DNA of 29,315 nucleotides from Clostridium sp. CAG:451 (GTDB taxonomy: Bacteria; Bacillota_I; Bacilli_A; RF39; UBA660). Location: the NCBI GenBank assembly GCA_000438295.1, contig FR901083.1, positions 1-29,315 on the forward strand. The letters run 5' to 3'. A program made the position numbers and the translations under genes. The notes beneath the pieces are model-generated. The model saw only the letters and a program-made list of their open reading frames with translations, searched no databases and had not been told where the DNA came from. This document shows positions 8,401 through 14,291 of the stretch, one piece after another (within the stretch, counting starts at the first letter, position 1; each line of letters opens with the position of its first letter).

Positions 8401-9526
8401 CTGTTCTACAAGTACCACTTTGTCTTTCTCCTTGTTCGTTATAATAACCAGTTAGACTCTCTCCATAGTTAATATCCTTTTTTCGATAATAACCAGACAT
8501 ATTAGTAGTTTCTTTATAATTATCATTTTCCTTAGTTCCAACTATAGTTGCTTGTAAATTAGCATTTTGCATACTTCCATTTTGATAAGTAAAGTATTTA
8601 GCATTAAGATCAAAAGAACTATTTGCATCTTGTTTTTCATACATTGTACAATTATTAGTATACGTGCCATCATTAGCCCACCAACCAAGATTAGGAGCAG
8701 GACAGTTATAGTTTTGATAATATCTTCCTTGTGATGTATAACAATTAGTACAAGTACCCTTTGTAGTTGTTTTATCACTACCCCAATTACTAACTACGGT
8801 AGTTGTTACTAAATCTAATTGTTTATAATACCCAACAATATTAGGATACTCATAAATATTAACAACAGTTTCTACTTTGTTCATAGTTTTATCATTTATA
8901 CTAGACATAGCATTATTGATAGAGTTACTATTATTAACATTAACTACTTTTCCTGCTGTCCAATTAGCATAAAGATTAATTTCTATTTGATTACTAGTAA
9001 CTGGTACTTTAATAGTTCTTTGATAAGTCTCATCATCATAGCTAATAACTGCTCCTTTATAATCACTTATCCATCCATTAAAAACCATATCATCTGGTCT
9101 ATAAGAAAAAGGATTATCTATTAGAGGTATTTCTATATAGTTATCAACTACTGGATAATATTTATAATAGATATATTTACTTTGTAATTCATCTAGTGAT
9201 ACATATCCTGTTTTTGTTCCATCTTTATTACTACCATTATAAGTAATTGTTGTTCTAACAAGATTACTATCATTATAAATGTTTTTATCAATTGCTGTTG
9301 GAATAGTTCCATTATTAGATGTATAATTTTGACCTGTATAATAATAATAGTCACTATCACTATCGTCTATATAGACAGTATCACCAACAATACCTTTTGA
9401 TAATGTTTCTACTTTTCTTGATGTTTTAAAAGCTCCATAAGTAAGAGCAATGGAAGTGATAGGAATTATGGTAGCAAAAAGAATAAGCAAAGATAGTTCT
9501 TTGTTCTTAAGTATTTTCTTTACCAT
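2429..9526 (-). CDS. Giant (2365-aa) secreted repeat protein with YGGG-type repeats
   Basis: The N-terminus has a Lys-rich start and a hydrophobic segment (about residues 11-29) ending in T29-Y30-G-A-F33, like the signal regions of CalY/TasA-type proteins. Residues about 108-190 resemble an InlB B-repeat/Listeria-Bacteroides repeat ending in YANW. A Cys-containing region lies at about 258-295 (four Cys), with two more Cys near 373-379. From about 640 to 1500 come many short units of the form 'strand, N-G-G, x3, [I/V][Y/F]GGGN', probably a beta-helix-like stack. After 1500 the protein continues as non-repetitive beta-rich sequence, with possible Ig-like parts near 2100-2365, ending in YIIVK. 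There is no LPXTG motif and no C-terminal membrane anchor. The ATG at 9526 has an AAGGAGGGG site and follows the 324-aa gene by 14 bases. Likely role: extracellular matrix, fibre or adhesin. Export is well supported, function is inference. Confidence 0.8.
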   Translation of the reverse strand: MVKKILKNKELSLLILFATIIPITSIALTYGAFKTSRKVETLSKGIVGDTVYIDDSDSDYYYYTGQNYTSNNGTIPTAIDKNIYNDSNLVRTTITYNGSNKDGTKTGYVSLDELQSKYIYYKYYPVVDNYIEIPLIDNPFSYRPDDMVFNGWISDYKGAVISYDDETYQRTIKVPVTSNQIEINLYANWTAGKVVNVNNSNSINNAMSSINDKTMNKVETVVNIYEYPNIVGYYKQLDLVTTTVVSNWGSDKTTTKGTCTNCYTSQGRYYQNYNCPAPNLGWWANDGTYTNNCTMYEKQDANSSFDLNAKYFTYQNGSMQNANLQATIVGTKENDNYKETTNMSGYYRKKDINYGESLTGYYNEQGERQSGTCRTGTVCSVYELIQYYKENGDEELFDKDETYYYLTTRDTNILVMTGNYSGSWSSSSTKPFTLTGINNGKDYNPTWSVSSTSVIAYSDIRIENLTIVTRNGYSNSTPTYSNNTQGAFYGNYHNVKIGRNIKQSGNYINFLYIFGAMNPRSSWDNSTVGSASSPKKYHLIVESGSYNATSSTYGGNTGTGGTVLYTEMTTTYGNDYDRAKEDNSKLTVYFCAAGSWGGVIHSSNDDLVPALNTIVKSGSFGTSKYDISTGIYVGARYGGTHYAPRSGKIEGGYIYNLIGGPITSSNRGSKNDTFIYMTGGEVDFLTGGAGTSTTYGNRIIQVTGGVVNYSVFGGSNGYNGSSEDGTLTGSSYVYIGGNATIGNDTYIANNRTLFGAESGSVFGAGNGNTSYATIGSVNNSTVIVNDNAIIKKSVYGRGNYGTVGYSSSSNGNVLIKINGGTIGNVFGSGNNSGSGREWNVNIDTSIEMTNGTITGGIYGGSNQKGSLYGSVTLNILGGEVNEVYGGGLGSETYVTNNVLVNLGDETNTLNLVGKAYGGSAFGTVNSKQKTNNISNYKTEVNVNGGNINDVFGGGKGDNNNTPYVAGNVTLTINNGTVTNAFGGNDAKGKPNGEVKVYLNGGVITKSFGGGNKTAVDNTYVYQIGSKSETIYGGSNEQGEVSTANIEVTGGEATTIYGGNNIGGKTKTTNITVSAGKVGTIYGGGALTDTTTTNVTVSNGEIDTIYGGGEQASIEDKTLITIDSGTINNIYGGSNINGSVIKSYIDINGGVVGEVYGGNNQGGLTTTTNVNLNSGTITTTYGGGNKTETTTSNVKLNGSTASNIFGGGNNAGVTTTNVNLITGSATNIYGGSNQKGSVDTSKIISTSPVNLTVQNIYGGNNQGGNTKTTNINLTGGVYQNLFGGGNMAQTDNTNVTVNGITMTGKFYGGGNQADVNYSTKVDFISSSIEEDLFGGGNLGRVEGNTEVYISASTVKGSAYAGGNGTTAVVSGNTTLSIDKASLINKHVFGGGNAANTGEKDNTKSISTLNIAGATINGNVYGGANTAILYGKTIVNIGYNQTDYNQTDITIGGTVFGGGEANASGNPNYDYSFISVTEGITINIDANNYKNFNIYGSIFGSGNASSTKGYSYINISNYGTFNNYKENISIQRTDKVTIKNSSIHLSGTTDRTNEYSTTKFSISRVKELKLANDSTLFLDNGTNLLEKFTSLKITGSQEEVATVSINDKKVTRNVNNRVYMLENKNLNIATNEAVTSYGTVSGMTFFGMYQLDRNNKVSTAFYNNKYNSGDTVASGEFYSFTAGSYVLGSHNTNHDITKDGFYSNYEDKEKEGTIEVKYIEPTPSDASYYMWVIGEKVTTYEFSLTASKYSTLGTYELPLVASNGANTTFEIIGFNYQNLEEGFNLVDPSKVERVNKNGTADDKMALSMEASNTGFVTKGTTSFQTNATTPIVGTKDYETENSSIVPSLIFYLYHSKNITKKREMGTVIISLLAIKPIDDLNNEVTRININVTLNSALYSDNDYEGAMTAGEEYSLFASTATNITTKSTLSAYYSLYMKSNKNYYQDGYHHALVSNYVLPVNTKLTMIDLATNTYYYYVVTTTDLAKKEEEYNRYGECSYELSDFVKMGSTSKDNNFDETKSSTNYYKSDLKVVDEEFIFNVDFEDTDITTDQTNKTLLMELRDKNNQTLIGVLGIQHSSLTYNLYNKQKATIDLSGELSANNIYLKDKVNLSLTANFTQPIVNSLPVTDTTYFNKKMGVKITIYDSEHKKLNNSSLFGLSYQYNGKTYYPRMDGSVRIPLKDKVANIFSKIKIDTSNLNLSSGDYTLKVESFGSYDGIYYGPESSSSIELPFKIVDSVYGLNVKLDDNQVIIDKTTGLTSKDDNSLDFTTNYSSNLANPNIRVTLYRRTYNDVYDTTYEKVDLAKLVTNKLDLIKEQEYMFIDDPNTVATKTLYLRTSLRSGTYRFEFSLYDNDNYIGNSYTYIIVK

Positions 9527-9540
9527 ATTATCCCCTCCTT

Positions 9541-10515
9541 CTATGATGAATTAGTTGTAAACTCTAAATTAAAACTTATATCTCCATATGATGCATTATT
9601 TTCACAATCTACATCTTGTCCTTCTACCCACATGTAAATACGTAACTTAGTAATAGCTGGATTCAATGTTAATAGTTTATTATTAGTCATATTATTCTTA
9701 GGAGTACTAGTAGTTACATTTATTCTTTTAAACAAGTTAGGATAATTATTACTATTAGCATTTTGAATTAAAACATTATCATTACTAGTTATATCACTAG
9801 CTACACCATCATAAGGGATTAAACTTCCACCTGTTTGACTAGTAGCAATTCCATAAGTTTTTAAAGCATTACTAACTCCATATTCAGTATGTGTATCATA
9901 ATTTGGTTCCCAAATAACTGCTTCCCTAGCATTTTTTAAACTTCTAGCACTAGCTTCATTATCAGCAGAACCTTCATTAAGAATTGCTACTCTAGTAGCA
10001 TTTTCTATTCCAGCTTCTTTATCACCTATATAAGATACTTTAGAGGAACTAGATAAATATAATTCTTTTGGAGCTTGTATTTTAAAGAACAAGTCAAAGG
10101 CAATAAAAGTTCCATTACTTTCTTCGCCAAAGCTTTCTGTTTCTTCTGATTTATTAGCTACTAAGATAAAATCAGTAGATGATGTATTAGTAGCTTCTCC
10201 TTTATACATATTTAAAAATCCATTAGTAATATCACCACCAGTTGATACAGGATAAATTCTATAAGGGATTTGGTTTACACTACTAGGATAGCTTTTATTA
10301 GCATTTTTTATATCATCTACTGTTATAACTTGTTTCCAGTTAACAGCATCTGTACTCACTTCAATTCCCCCATCTGCTTGAATATGCACATCTAAAGAAT
10401 TAATACTAACTACTCTATTAGCAGAGAACCAAGCATAAGTAGTAGTTATAAGTAAGATGAAACTAAAACATAAGGGAAAGAAAAATAATCTTCTTCTTTT
10501 CTTTTTATTTTCCAT
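9541..10515 (-). CDS. CalY/TasA-like exported protein with T-Y-A-W-F signal region (324 aa)
   Basis: A basic start (KKKRRR) is followed by a hydrophobic segment at about residues 10-25 and T26-Y27-A28-W29-F30. This matches the cleavage region of SipW-processed matrix proteins such as TasA and camelysin, and of many hypothetical exported proteins in gut Firmicutes. The mature part (about 295 aa) is Ser/Asn/Thr-rich, contains no Cys until one near residue 306, and reads as beta-strands, consistent with a jellyroll-like subunit; the fold is inference. The ATG at 10515 overlaps the end of the upstream gene by 11 bases and has AGAGGAGC about 10 bases before it. It sits between a membrane-anchored partner and the giant repeat protein, suggesting that the three build one surface structure. 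No SipW-type signal peptidase gene is in the window. Confidence 0.7.
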   Translation of the reverse strand: MENKKKRRRLFFFPLCFSFILLITTTYAWFSANRVVSINSLDVHIQADGGIEVSTDAVNWKQVITVDDIKNANKSYPSSVNQIPYRIYPVSTGGDITNGFLNMYKGEATNTSSTDFILVANKSEETESFGEESNGTFIAFDLFFKIQAPKELYLSSSSKVSYIGDKEAGIENATRVAILNEGSADNEASARSLKNAREAVIWEPNYDTHTEYGVSNALKTYGIATSQTGGSLIPYDGVASDITSNDNVLIQNANSNNYPNLFKRINVTTSTPKNNMTNNKLLTLNPAITKLRIYMWVEGQDVDCENNASYGDISFNLEFTTNSS

Positions 10516-11212
10516 TATCTTTATGCTCCTCTCTAAACTCCATATTAAGTTTTATTTCTCCACCAATAATTGCATCTACGCATTCAGGATCTTCCCCTTC
10601 TAAATAGATTACAACTGTATAACGATCTATATCTCCTGGTTTCATTTCTTTTCTTTCTTTTAAAACTGCCACATTTTTAGATTTAAAAGGAACAGTATTT
10701 GGTTCTGCTTTTCCCGTTTCACTGCTTGCTTTGGCATATAGTGTTGGAATACCATTTTCATATACTTTTATTCTAACAGCATCATCTACATTCTTTATAA
10801 CATCTAAAATGTTTATTTGATACCAATAATTTGTTATTTCTTTTCCTTCATTGGCTATATAAAAGGTATAAGCGATATAATTATCACCATTATGTGCTCC
10901 TGCTTTAGAAGTATCAATATCTTGTGGTAACCAACTTTCTGTTATATTATCCATAAATGGTATTTCTGTTGCATATAATTTATTTCTAGGTGTCTTCTCA
11001 TCTAATGTTTCATAAAGTGTTATACTATTTTTCAAAGCAAAGTTAGGGTCTAAGGTAACTGTAAAATTACCTCCTTTATAAATAACTAATAATACAAAAA
11101 ATAAAGAGAGTAATAAAATAAATAAAATTGATACTGCATACTTAGTATATTTTAATCTTTTCTTTTTCTTTTCTAATTTTTCTGCTGTAACTTTAACTGT
11201 ACTTATAGCCAT
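10505..11212 (-). CDS. Single-pass membrane-anchored surface protein, first gene of the surface operon
   Basis: The product has about 20 charged residues, a single hydrophobic segment (about residues 25-45) and an extracellular domain beginning GGNFTVTLDPNF. Residues about 90-235 contain a beta-rich part (IAYTFYIANEG, then YWYQINI and VRIKVYENG) similar in texture to the CalY/TasA jellyroll group. No cleavage motif is obvious, so it probably stays membrane-anchored and could be the base or assembly factor for the two following proteins (inference). I prefer the ATG at 11212-11210. An in-frame GTG at 11221 would put the AAGGG ribosome-site candidate only a couple of bases away, although for the ATG the spacing is rather long (11 bases). 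A TATAAT-like box lies upstream at 11239-11234 without a convincing -35. Confidence 0.65.
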   Translation of the reverse strand: MAISTVKVTAEKLEKKKKRLKYTKYAVSILFILLLSLFFVLLVIYKGGNFTVTLDPNFALKNSITLYETLDEKTPRNKLYATEIPFMDNITESWLPQDIDTSKAGAHNGDNYIAYTFYIANEGKEITNYWYQINILDVIKNVDDAVRIKVYENGIPTLYAKASSETGKAEPNTVPFKSKNVAVLKERKEMKPGDIDRYTVVIYLEGEDPECVDAIIGGEIKLNMEFREEHKDNGK

Positions 11213-11287
11213 TTCTACCACAACCCTTATCTTATTATAATTCTAACATAATTAGACATATTTTGTAAATCATACTAGTAATACAAA

Positions 11288-11314
11288 AGAAAAGAGAATT
11301 ATTTTTTATTTCTC
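11288..11314 (-). terminator. Weak candidate terminator after the 100-aa membrane protein gene
   Basis: On the minus strand GAGAA (11314-11310) pairs with TTCTC (11298-11294) across an A/T loop, and TTTTCTTTT follows. The stem is only five pairs and overlaps the stop codon region, so this may not terminate efficiently. If it fails, the 100-aa gene is co-transcribed with the surface operon. Confidence 0.3.
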
Positions 11315-11601
11315 CCCCTTAAGTCAAAATTGAATTCTTTACTATCTTTAATTGCTTCAAAAGATATTGTTTTAAATAAGTCATCTAGATTTAAAGTATC
11401 ATCTATTCTTTCAGGCTTTAAAGATGGATTACTACTAGTAGTAACTTCTTCTAATTTCTTTTCCACAATTGTTTTTTCCTTAACCTTTTTAGCTGGTTTA
11501 TTTTTATTAAATAATAATACCATTTCATTTACATCATAAGAATACGTAATAAGTATTAATCCTAAACAAAATATTATTAAAAAGAAAATAATTAATCCCA
11601 T
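11299..11601 (-). CDS. Small membrane-anchored protein (100 aa), unknown
   Basis: An N-terminal hydrophobic segment (about residues 2-22) is followed by a polar, Lys/Glu/Ser-rich domain of about 75 residues ending in basic RGRNKK. There is no recognised family. The start is set by the Shine-Dalgarno site: AAGGTGAT lies five bases before the ATG at 11601-11599. An in-frame GTG three codons earlier lies inside that ribosome site and is unlikely to be used. It stands at the head of the surface gene group, divergent from the CalY-like gene at 11778. An accessory or regulatory membrane protein for the surface proteins is possible but unproven. Confidence 0.65.
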   Translation of the reverse strand: MGLIIFFLIIFCLGLILITYSYDVNEMVLLFNKNKPAKKVKEKTIVEKKLEEVTTSSNPSLKPERIDDTLNLDDLFKTISFEAIKDSKEFNFDLRGRNKK

Positions 11602-11642
11602 CTTTATCACCTTCTTTATTATATATATAATAACACATGTTA

Positions 11643-11658
11643 CACTTTTTAAAAAGTG
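11643..11658. promoter_or_regulatory. 16-bp perfect palindrome between divergent surface genes (candidate operator)
   Basis: CACTTTTTAAAAAGTG is a perfect 16-base palindrome. It lies about 40 bases upstream of the minus-strand gene start and about 95 bases upstream of the plus-strand -10 box. AACACATGTT at 11632-11641 is a second, smaller inverted repeat beside it. A symmetrical site placed between two divergent genes suits a dimeric regulator controlling both. It could also be a chance product of an A/T-rich spacer. Confidence 0.4.
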
Positions 11659-11747
11659 ATGTCTAAATTTGTCGATTATTCTTTTACATTTATTTACACT
11701 TTCCTTTTTTAAAGTCTTTTAAACATTTTTAATTATCTTCTTACAAA

Positions 11748-11756
11748 TGATATAAT
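11748..11756 (+). promoter_or_regulatory. Extended -10 promoter for the CalY/TasA-like gene
   Basis: TGATATAAT is a perfect extended -10 element (TGnTATAAT). It lies 21 bases before the ATG at 11778, with the AAAGGATGGGA ribosome site in between. No good -35 box is found at 17-18 bases, as is common for extended -10 promoters. Confidence 0.6.
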
Positions 11757-11777
11757 TTAATAAAGGATGGGATATAG

Positions 11778-12362
11778 ATGTTTAAAGATAAGAAATTTAA
11801 ATTATTTATTGCCTTTTTAGCTTTATTCATTTGTATTAGTCAATTAAAGGATACTTATGCTAAGTATTTAGAAGCTAAAGAAGGTAACACTGATTTTACT
11901 ATTGCTAATTGGAAAATAGTAGTTAATGATAAAGATATATCTGAAGGTAGTACTATGTCTTCTTTGATAACACCAGTTTATGTTGCTAATCAAAATATCG
12001 CAAGTGGTGTTATTGCCCCTTCTAGTGAAGGATACTTTGATTTAAATATTGATGCTTCAAAAACAGAAGTTTCTTTTAAGTATGATATTTCTGTTTCTAC
12101 TTCTGAAGATTCAGCTGTTTCTGATTTGAAGGTAACTAGTTATAGCATTGATGGGAAAGAACAAGTTCCTGTAGAAGGAGTTGGTACTATTTCTAATACT
12201 ATTAACTATACAGCTACTAAGAAAAATATTGTTATGCGTGTCTATTTTAAATGGATAGATGACGATACTGGAGTTATGGATAATAAAGCTGATACTAAAG
12301 CTTCAATTGATGGCAACAATGCTAAATTAAAGGTTAATTTATCATTTACTCAAGTTGCATAA
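11778..12362 (+). CDS. CalY/TasA-like (camelysin-type) exported protein (194 aa)
   Basis: The N-terminus is basic, then hydrophobic (about residues 8-22), then reads T26-Y27-A28-K29-Y30, the pattern cleaved by SipW-type signal peptidases in TasA and camelysin (CalY). The motif is at the same residue positions as T-Y-A-W-F in the 324-aa protein. The mature protein (about 165 aa, TDFTIANWKIVVND onward) is beta-rich and Cys-free, of the size of CalY/TasA subunits, and ends with a typical strand (KLKVNLSFTQVA). It is the only plus-strand gene in the surface cluster. It has its own extended -10 promoter and a bidirectional terminator right after the stop, so it is transcribed alone. Likely a fibre or matrix subunit; no metalloprotease motif (HExxH) is seen. 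Confidence 0.72.
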   Translation: MFKDKKFKLFIAFLALFICISQLKDTYAKYLEAKEGNTDFTIANWKIVVNDKDISEGSTMSSLITPVYVANQNIASGVIAPSSEGYFDLNIDASKTEVSFKYDISVSTSEDSAVSDLKVTSYSIDGKEQVPVEGVGTISNTINYTATKKNIVMRVYFKWIDDDTGVMDNKADTKASIDGNNAKLKVNLSFTQVA

Positions 12363-12390
12363 AAAAGAACACCATGTGTTCTTTATTTTA
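12361..12390. terminator. Bidirectional terminator between convergent genes
   Basis: AAAGAACAC (12364-12372) pairs perfectly with GTGTTCTTT (12376-12384) around a three-base loop. T-rich sequence follows on the plus strand and an A6 run precedes it, giving a U-tract on the minus strand. It ends both the CalY-like gene and the convergent wall-peptidase gene, whose stop codon at 12383-12385 overlaps the stem. Confidence 0.8.
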
Positions 12391-14239
12391 AATGAAAGGT
12401 ATTTATCGGACTAGAACTATAGTTATTTTCTTGAAAGTGCCACCACTCTGATTCTAGTGTTTCAAATCCTTGAGATGTCATGATACTTCTCAATTTATTA
12501 GCCATAGAATTATTATATTTTACAGTTGATCTTGTATCTAGCATATGCATTGTGGTTTGAGCTTTTAACTCATTATTATTTTTATCAGTCAATGTAAGAT
12601 CAAGAGCTATACCTTTATTATGGGTTGAAACATTGTTAGCTAAAAACCATCCTGGTCCCCAATAGCTACCATTTTTATCATAATCAACTAGTTTTTTTAC
12701 ATTATTATTAGAATTATATAAACTTCTAAATTTACTATTAACATACTTAGTAACATCATTAGGACGGTAAGTATCATAAATTTTCAAGTTGTACCCATCT
12801 TTTTTTGCAATATTATAAGCTCCTTGTAACTGTTTAGCTACAGGATAAAGAAGAGGAACATAATAAGTATTTTTACCTATTTTTGCATTATATTTCTTAC
12901 TAAATCCATAAAGATTTTTACCTGTTACGTCAGCAATAGAAGTATTAGCAGCTTTATAAAGGGATTTATTGGCATTAGCAATATAATACACAATATCAGG
13001 TATAACATCTGGAAGATTGATTAATAAAAAATCAGAATACACATACCCAATTATTCCATTATAACTAATTTTAATATATTTAGTAGTAGGATTATCATTT
13101 GATAGGATTGTTAATTTAGCCCCCGTTGGAATAGTACCTAATAATTTGCTGTTTTCTATTGGCTCTCGTCTTATATTAACATTTCGATTAGTCCACGCAA
13201 TTGCTCCATACAAAGTAGCACTGAAATTACCAATTTTATCTTGAGCTACACCCTTATTATCTAAGTAAATGTAATTAACGAAGCGGTTTGTTAATTTAGT
13301 GTTATTCTTATAATAGTATTTTTTCCCATTAATTGTATACCAACCATTTTTAGTTTTATTAGTACTTATATTATTATTCTTATCAGTACTTGAACTTGTT
13401 GTTTTATTATTCTTATCAGTACTTGAACTTGTTACTTTATTATTCTCATTAGTACTTGAACTTGTTGTTACTTTATTATTCTTATTAGTACTTGAACTTG
13501 TTACTTTATTATTCTTATTAGTACTTGAACTTGTTGTTACTTTATTATTCTTATTACTTGAACTTGTTACTTTATTATTCTTATTAGTACTTGAACTTGT
13601 TACTTTATTATTCTTATTAGTACTTGAACTTGTTACTTGTTTATTATTATCAATTACAACTAGTTCTATAACTTTAGAAATTCGCTGATTAACATTAACT
13701 TCTATATAAGTAGTTCCTTTCTTTAATGCCTTGATAGTCCCAGATTCTGATACAGTTGCTACATCAGTTTTAAATGATTTGTATTTTATGTTTAAATTAC
13801 TAATGTTACTATTAACGACAATTTGAGCTGTTTTTCCAACTTCTAGTACTTTATTAGAAAAGTTAAGTGAAAAATCTATATCTTCTGATTTATTAGCAGT
13901 TTCGATTTTCTTCTCTGTTTCTTTGTTTTCATTATTAGTGTTTTGCTCGTTATCATTAGAAGTCGCTTTATCATTTGAGACTTGTTGGTTACTGGAATTA
14001 TAATTAGTAGTTTGATTATTACTATTTACATCAGTTTTTGCATTATTATTTGTTAAATTAATATTATTAGTACTTTTATCTTTATTTTCATCATCATCTG
14101 TTATGTCAATATTTTTTTTCAAATTTTTAGTTACCTTAACATTAGTATTATCTTTTACTAAAACAATGAATAATCCCATTAACGCTATTAAAATCATAAT
14201 AACTAATATTTTAATAAAATATCTTACATAGTTTTCCAT
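12383..14239 (-). CDS. Secreted multidomain wall peptidase: Ig-like, repeats, SH3-like, VanX/M15 D,D-dipeptidase domain (618 aa)
   Basis: Domain order: hydrophobic signal/anchor at about residues 8-27; an Asn-rich linker to 120; a Big_2-like Ig domain (about 121-196, GKTAQIVV... ATVSESGTIKALKKGTTYIEV); tandem TSSSTNKNNKV repeats (202-290); a cell-wall-binding-like repeat (GWYTINGKKYYY, 299-333); a bacterial SH3-like domain (about 343-408, NVNIRREP...GYVYSDFL); and a VanX-like M15 domain (415-618). Zinc and catalytic residues are present: R492 in YRP, H540 and D547 in STHNKGIALD, and E598 and H601 in SEWWHF. The family cleaves D-Ala-D-Ala dipeptide or peptidoglycan stem ends; as this one is exported, wall trimming is more likely than vancomycin resistance. 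The ATG at 14239 has AAGGGGGA before it and a strong promoter. Confidence 0.85.
   Translation of the reverse strand: MENYVRYFIKILVIMILIALMGLFIVLVKDNTNVKVTKNLKKNIDITDDDENKDKSTNNINLTNNNAKTDVNSNNQTTNYNSSNQQVSNDKATSNDNEQNTNNENKETEKKIETANKSEDIDFSLNFSNKVLEVGKTAQIVVNSNISNLNIKYKSFKTDVATVSESGTIKALKKGTTYIEVNVNQRISKVIELVVIDNNKQVTSSSTNKNNKVTSSSTNKNNKVTSSSNKNNKVTTSSSTNKNNKVTSSSTNKNNKVTTSSSTNENNKVTSSSTDKNNKTTSSSTDKNNNISTNKTKNGWYTINGKKYYYKNNTKLTNRFVNYIYLDNKGVAQDKIGNFSATLYGAIAWTNRNVNIRREPIENSKLLGTIPTGAKLTILSNDNPTTKYIKISYNGIIGYVYSDFLLINLPDVIPDIVYYIANANKSLYKAANTSIADVTGKNLYGFSKKYNAKIGKNTYYVPLLYPVAKQLQGAYNIAKKDGYNLKIYDTYRPNDVTKYVNSKFRSLYNSNNNVKKLVDYDKNGSYWGPGWFLANNVSTHNKGIALDLTLTDKNNNELKAQTTMHMLDTRSTVKYNNSMANKLRSIMTSQGFETLESEWWHFQENNYSSSPINTFHLK
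13370..13636 (-). repeat. Tandem repeat of about 33 bp inside the wall-peptidase gene
   Basis: Eight in-frame units encode V-T-S-S-S-T-N-K-N-N-K variants of 10, 11 or 12 residues: one unit lacks a Thr, and two gain a Thr (VTTSSS). The units are nearly identical at DNA level. This is the kind of repeat that changes copy number by slippage or recombination and would alter the length of the linker between the Ig-like and wall-binding domains. Confidence 0.85.
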
Positions 14240-14262
14240 AATATCCCCCTTATTTGTTGCTT

Positions 14263-14291
14263 ATTATACAATAACTAAGAGAAAAAATCAA
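14263..14291 (-). promoter_or_regulatory. Promoter of the wall-peptidase gene
   Basis: On the minus strand TTGATT (14291-14286) and TATAAT (14268-14263) are separated by exactly 17 bases. The -10 box ends 23 bases before the ATG. The -35 box overlaps the last codons of the serine recombinase gene, so the peptidase has its own start of transcription. Confidence 0.75.

Noticed and set aside
8819..9124. Plus-strand open frames inside the giant repeat protein gene and inside other large minus-strand genes
   Set aside because: They are antisense shadows with no ribosome sites and no recognisable protein character.
2429..9526. Sortase anchoring of the 2365-aa protein
   Set aside because: There is no LPXTG-like motif, hydrophobic tail or basic C-terminus; the protein ends in a beta-strand.
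13370..13636. Regular repeats suggestive of a CRISPR array
   Set aside because: The units are contiguous with no unique spacers and encode in-frame TSSSTNKNNKV repeats.
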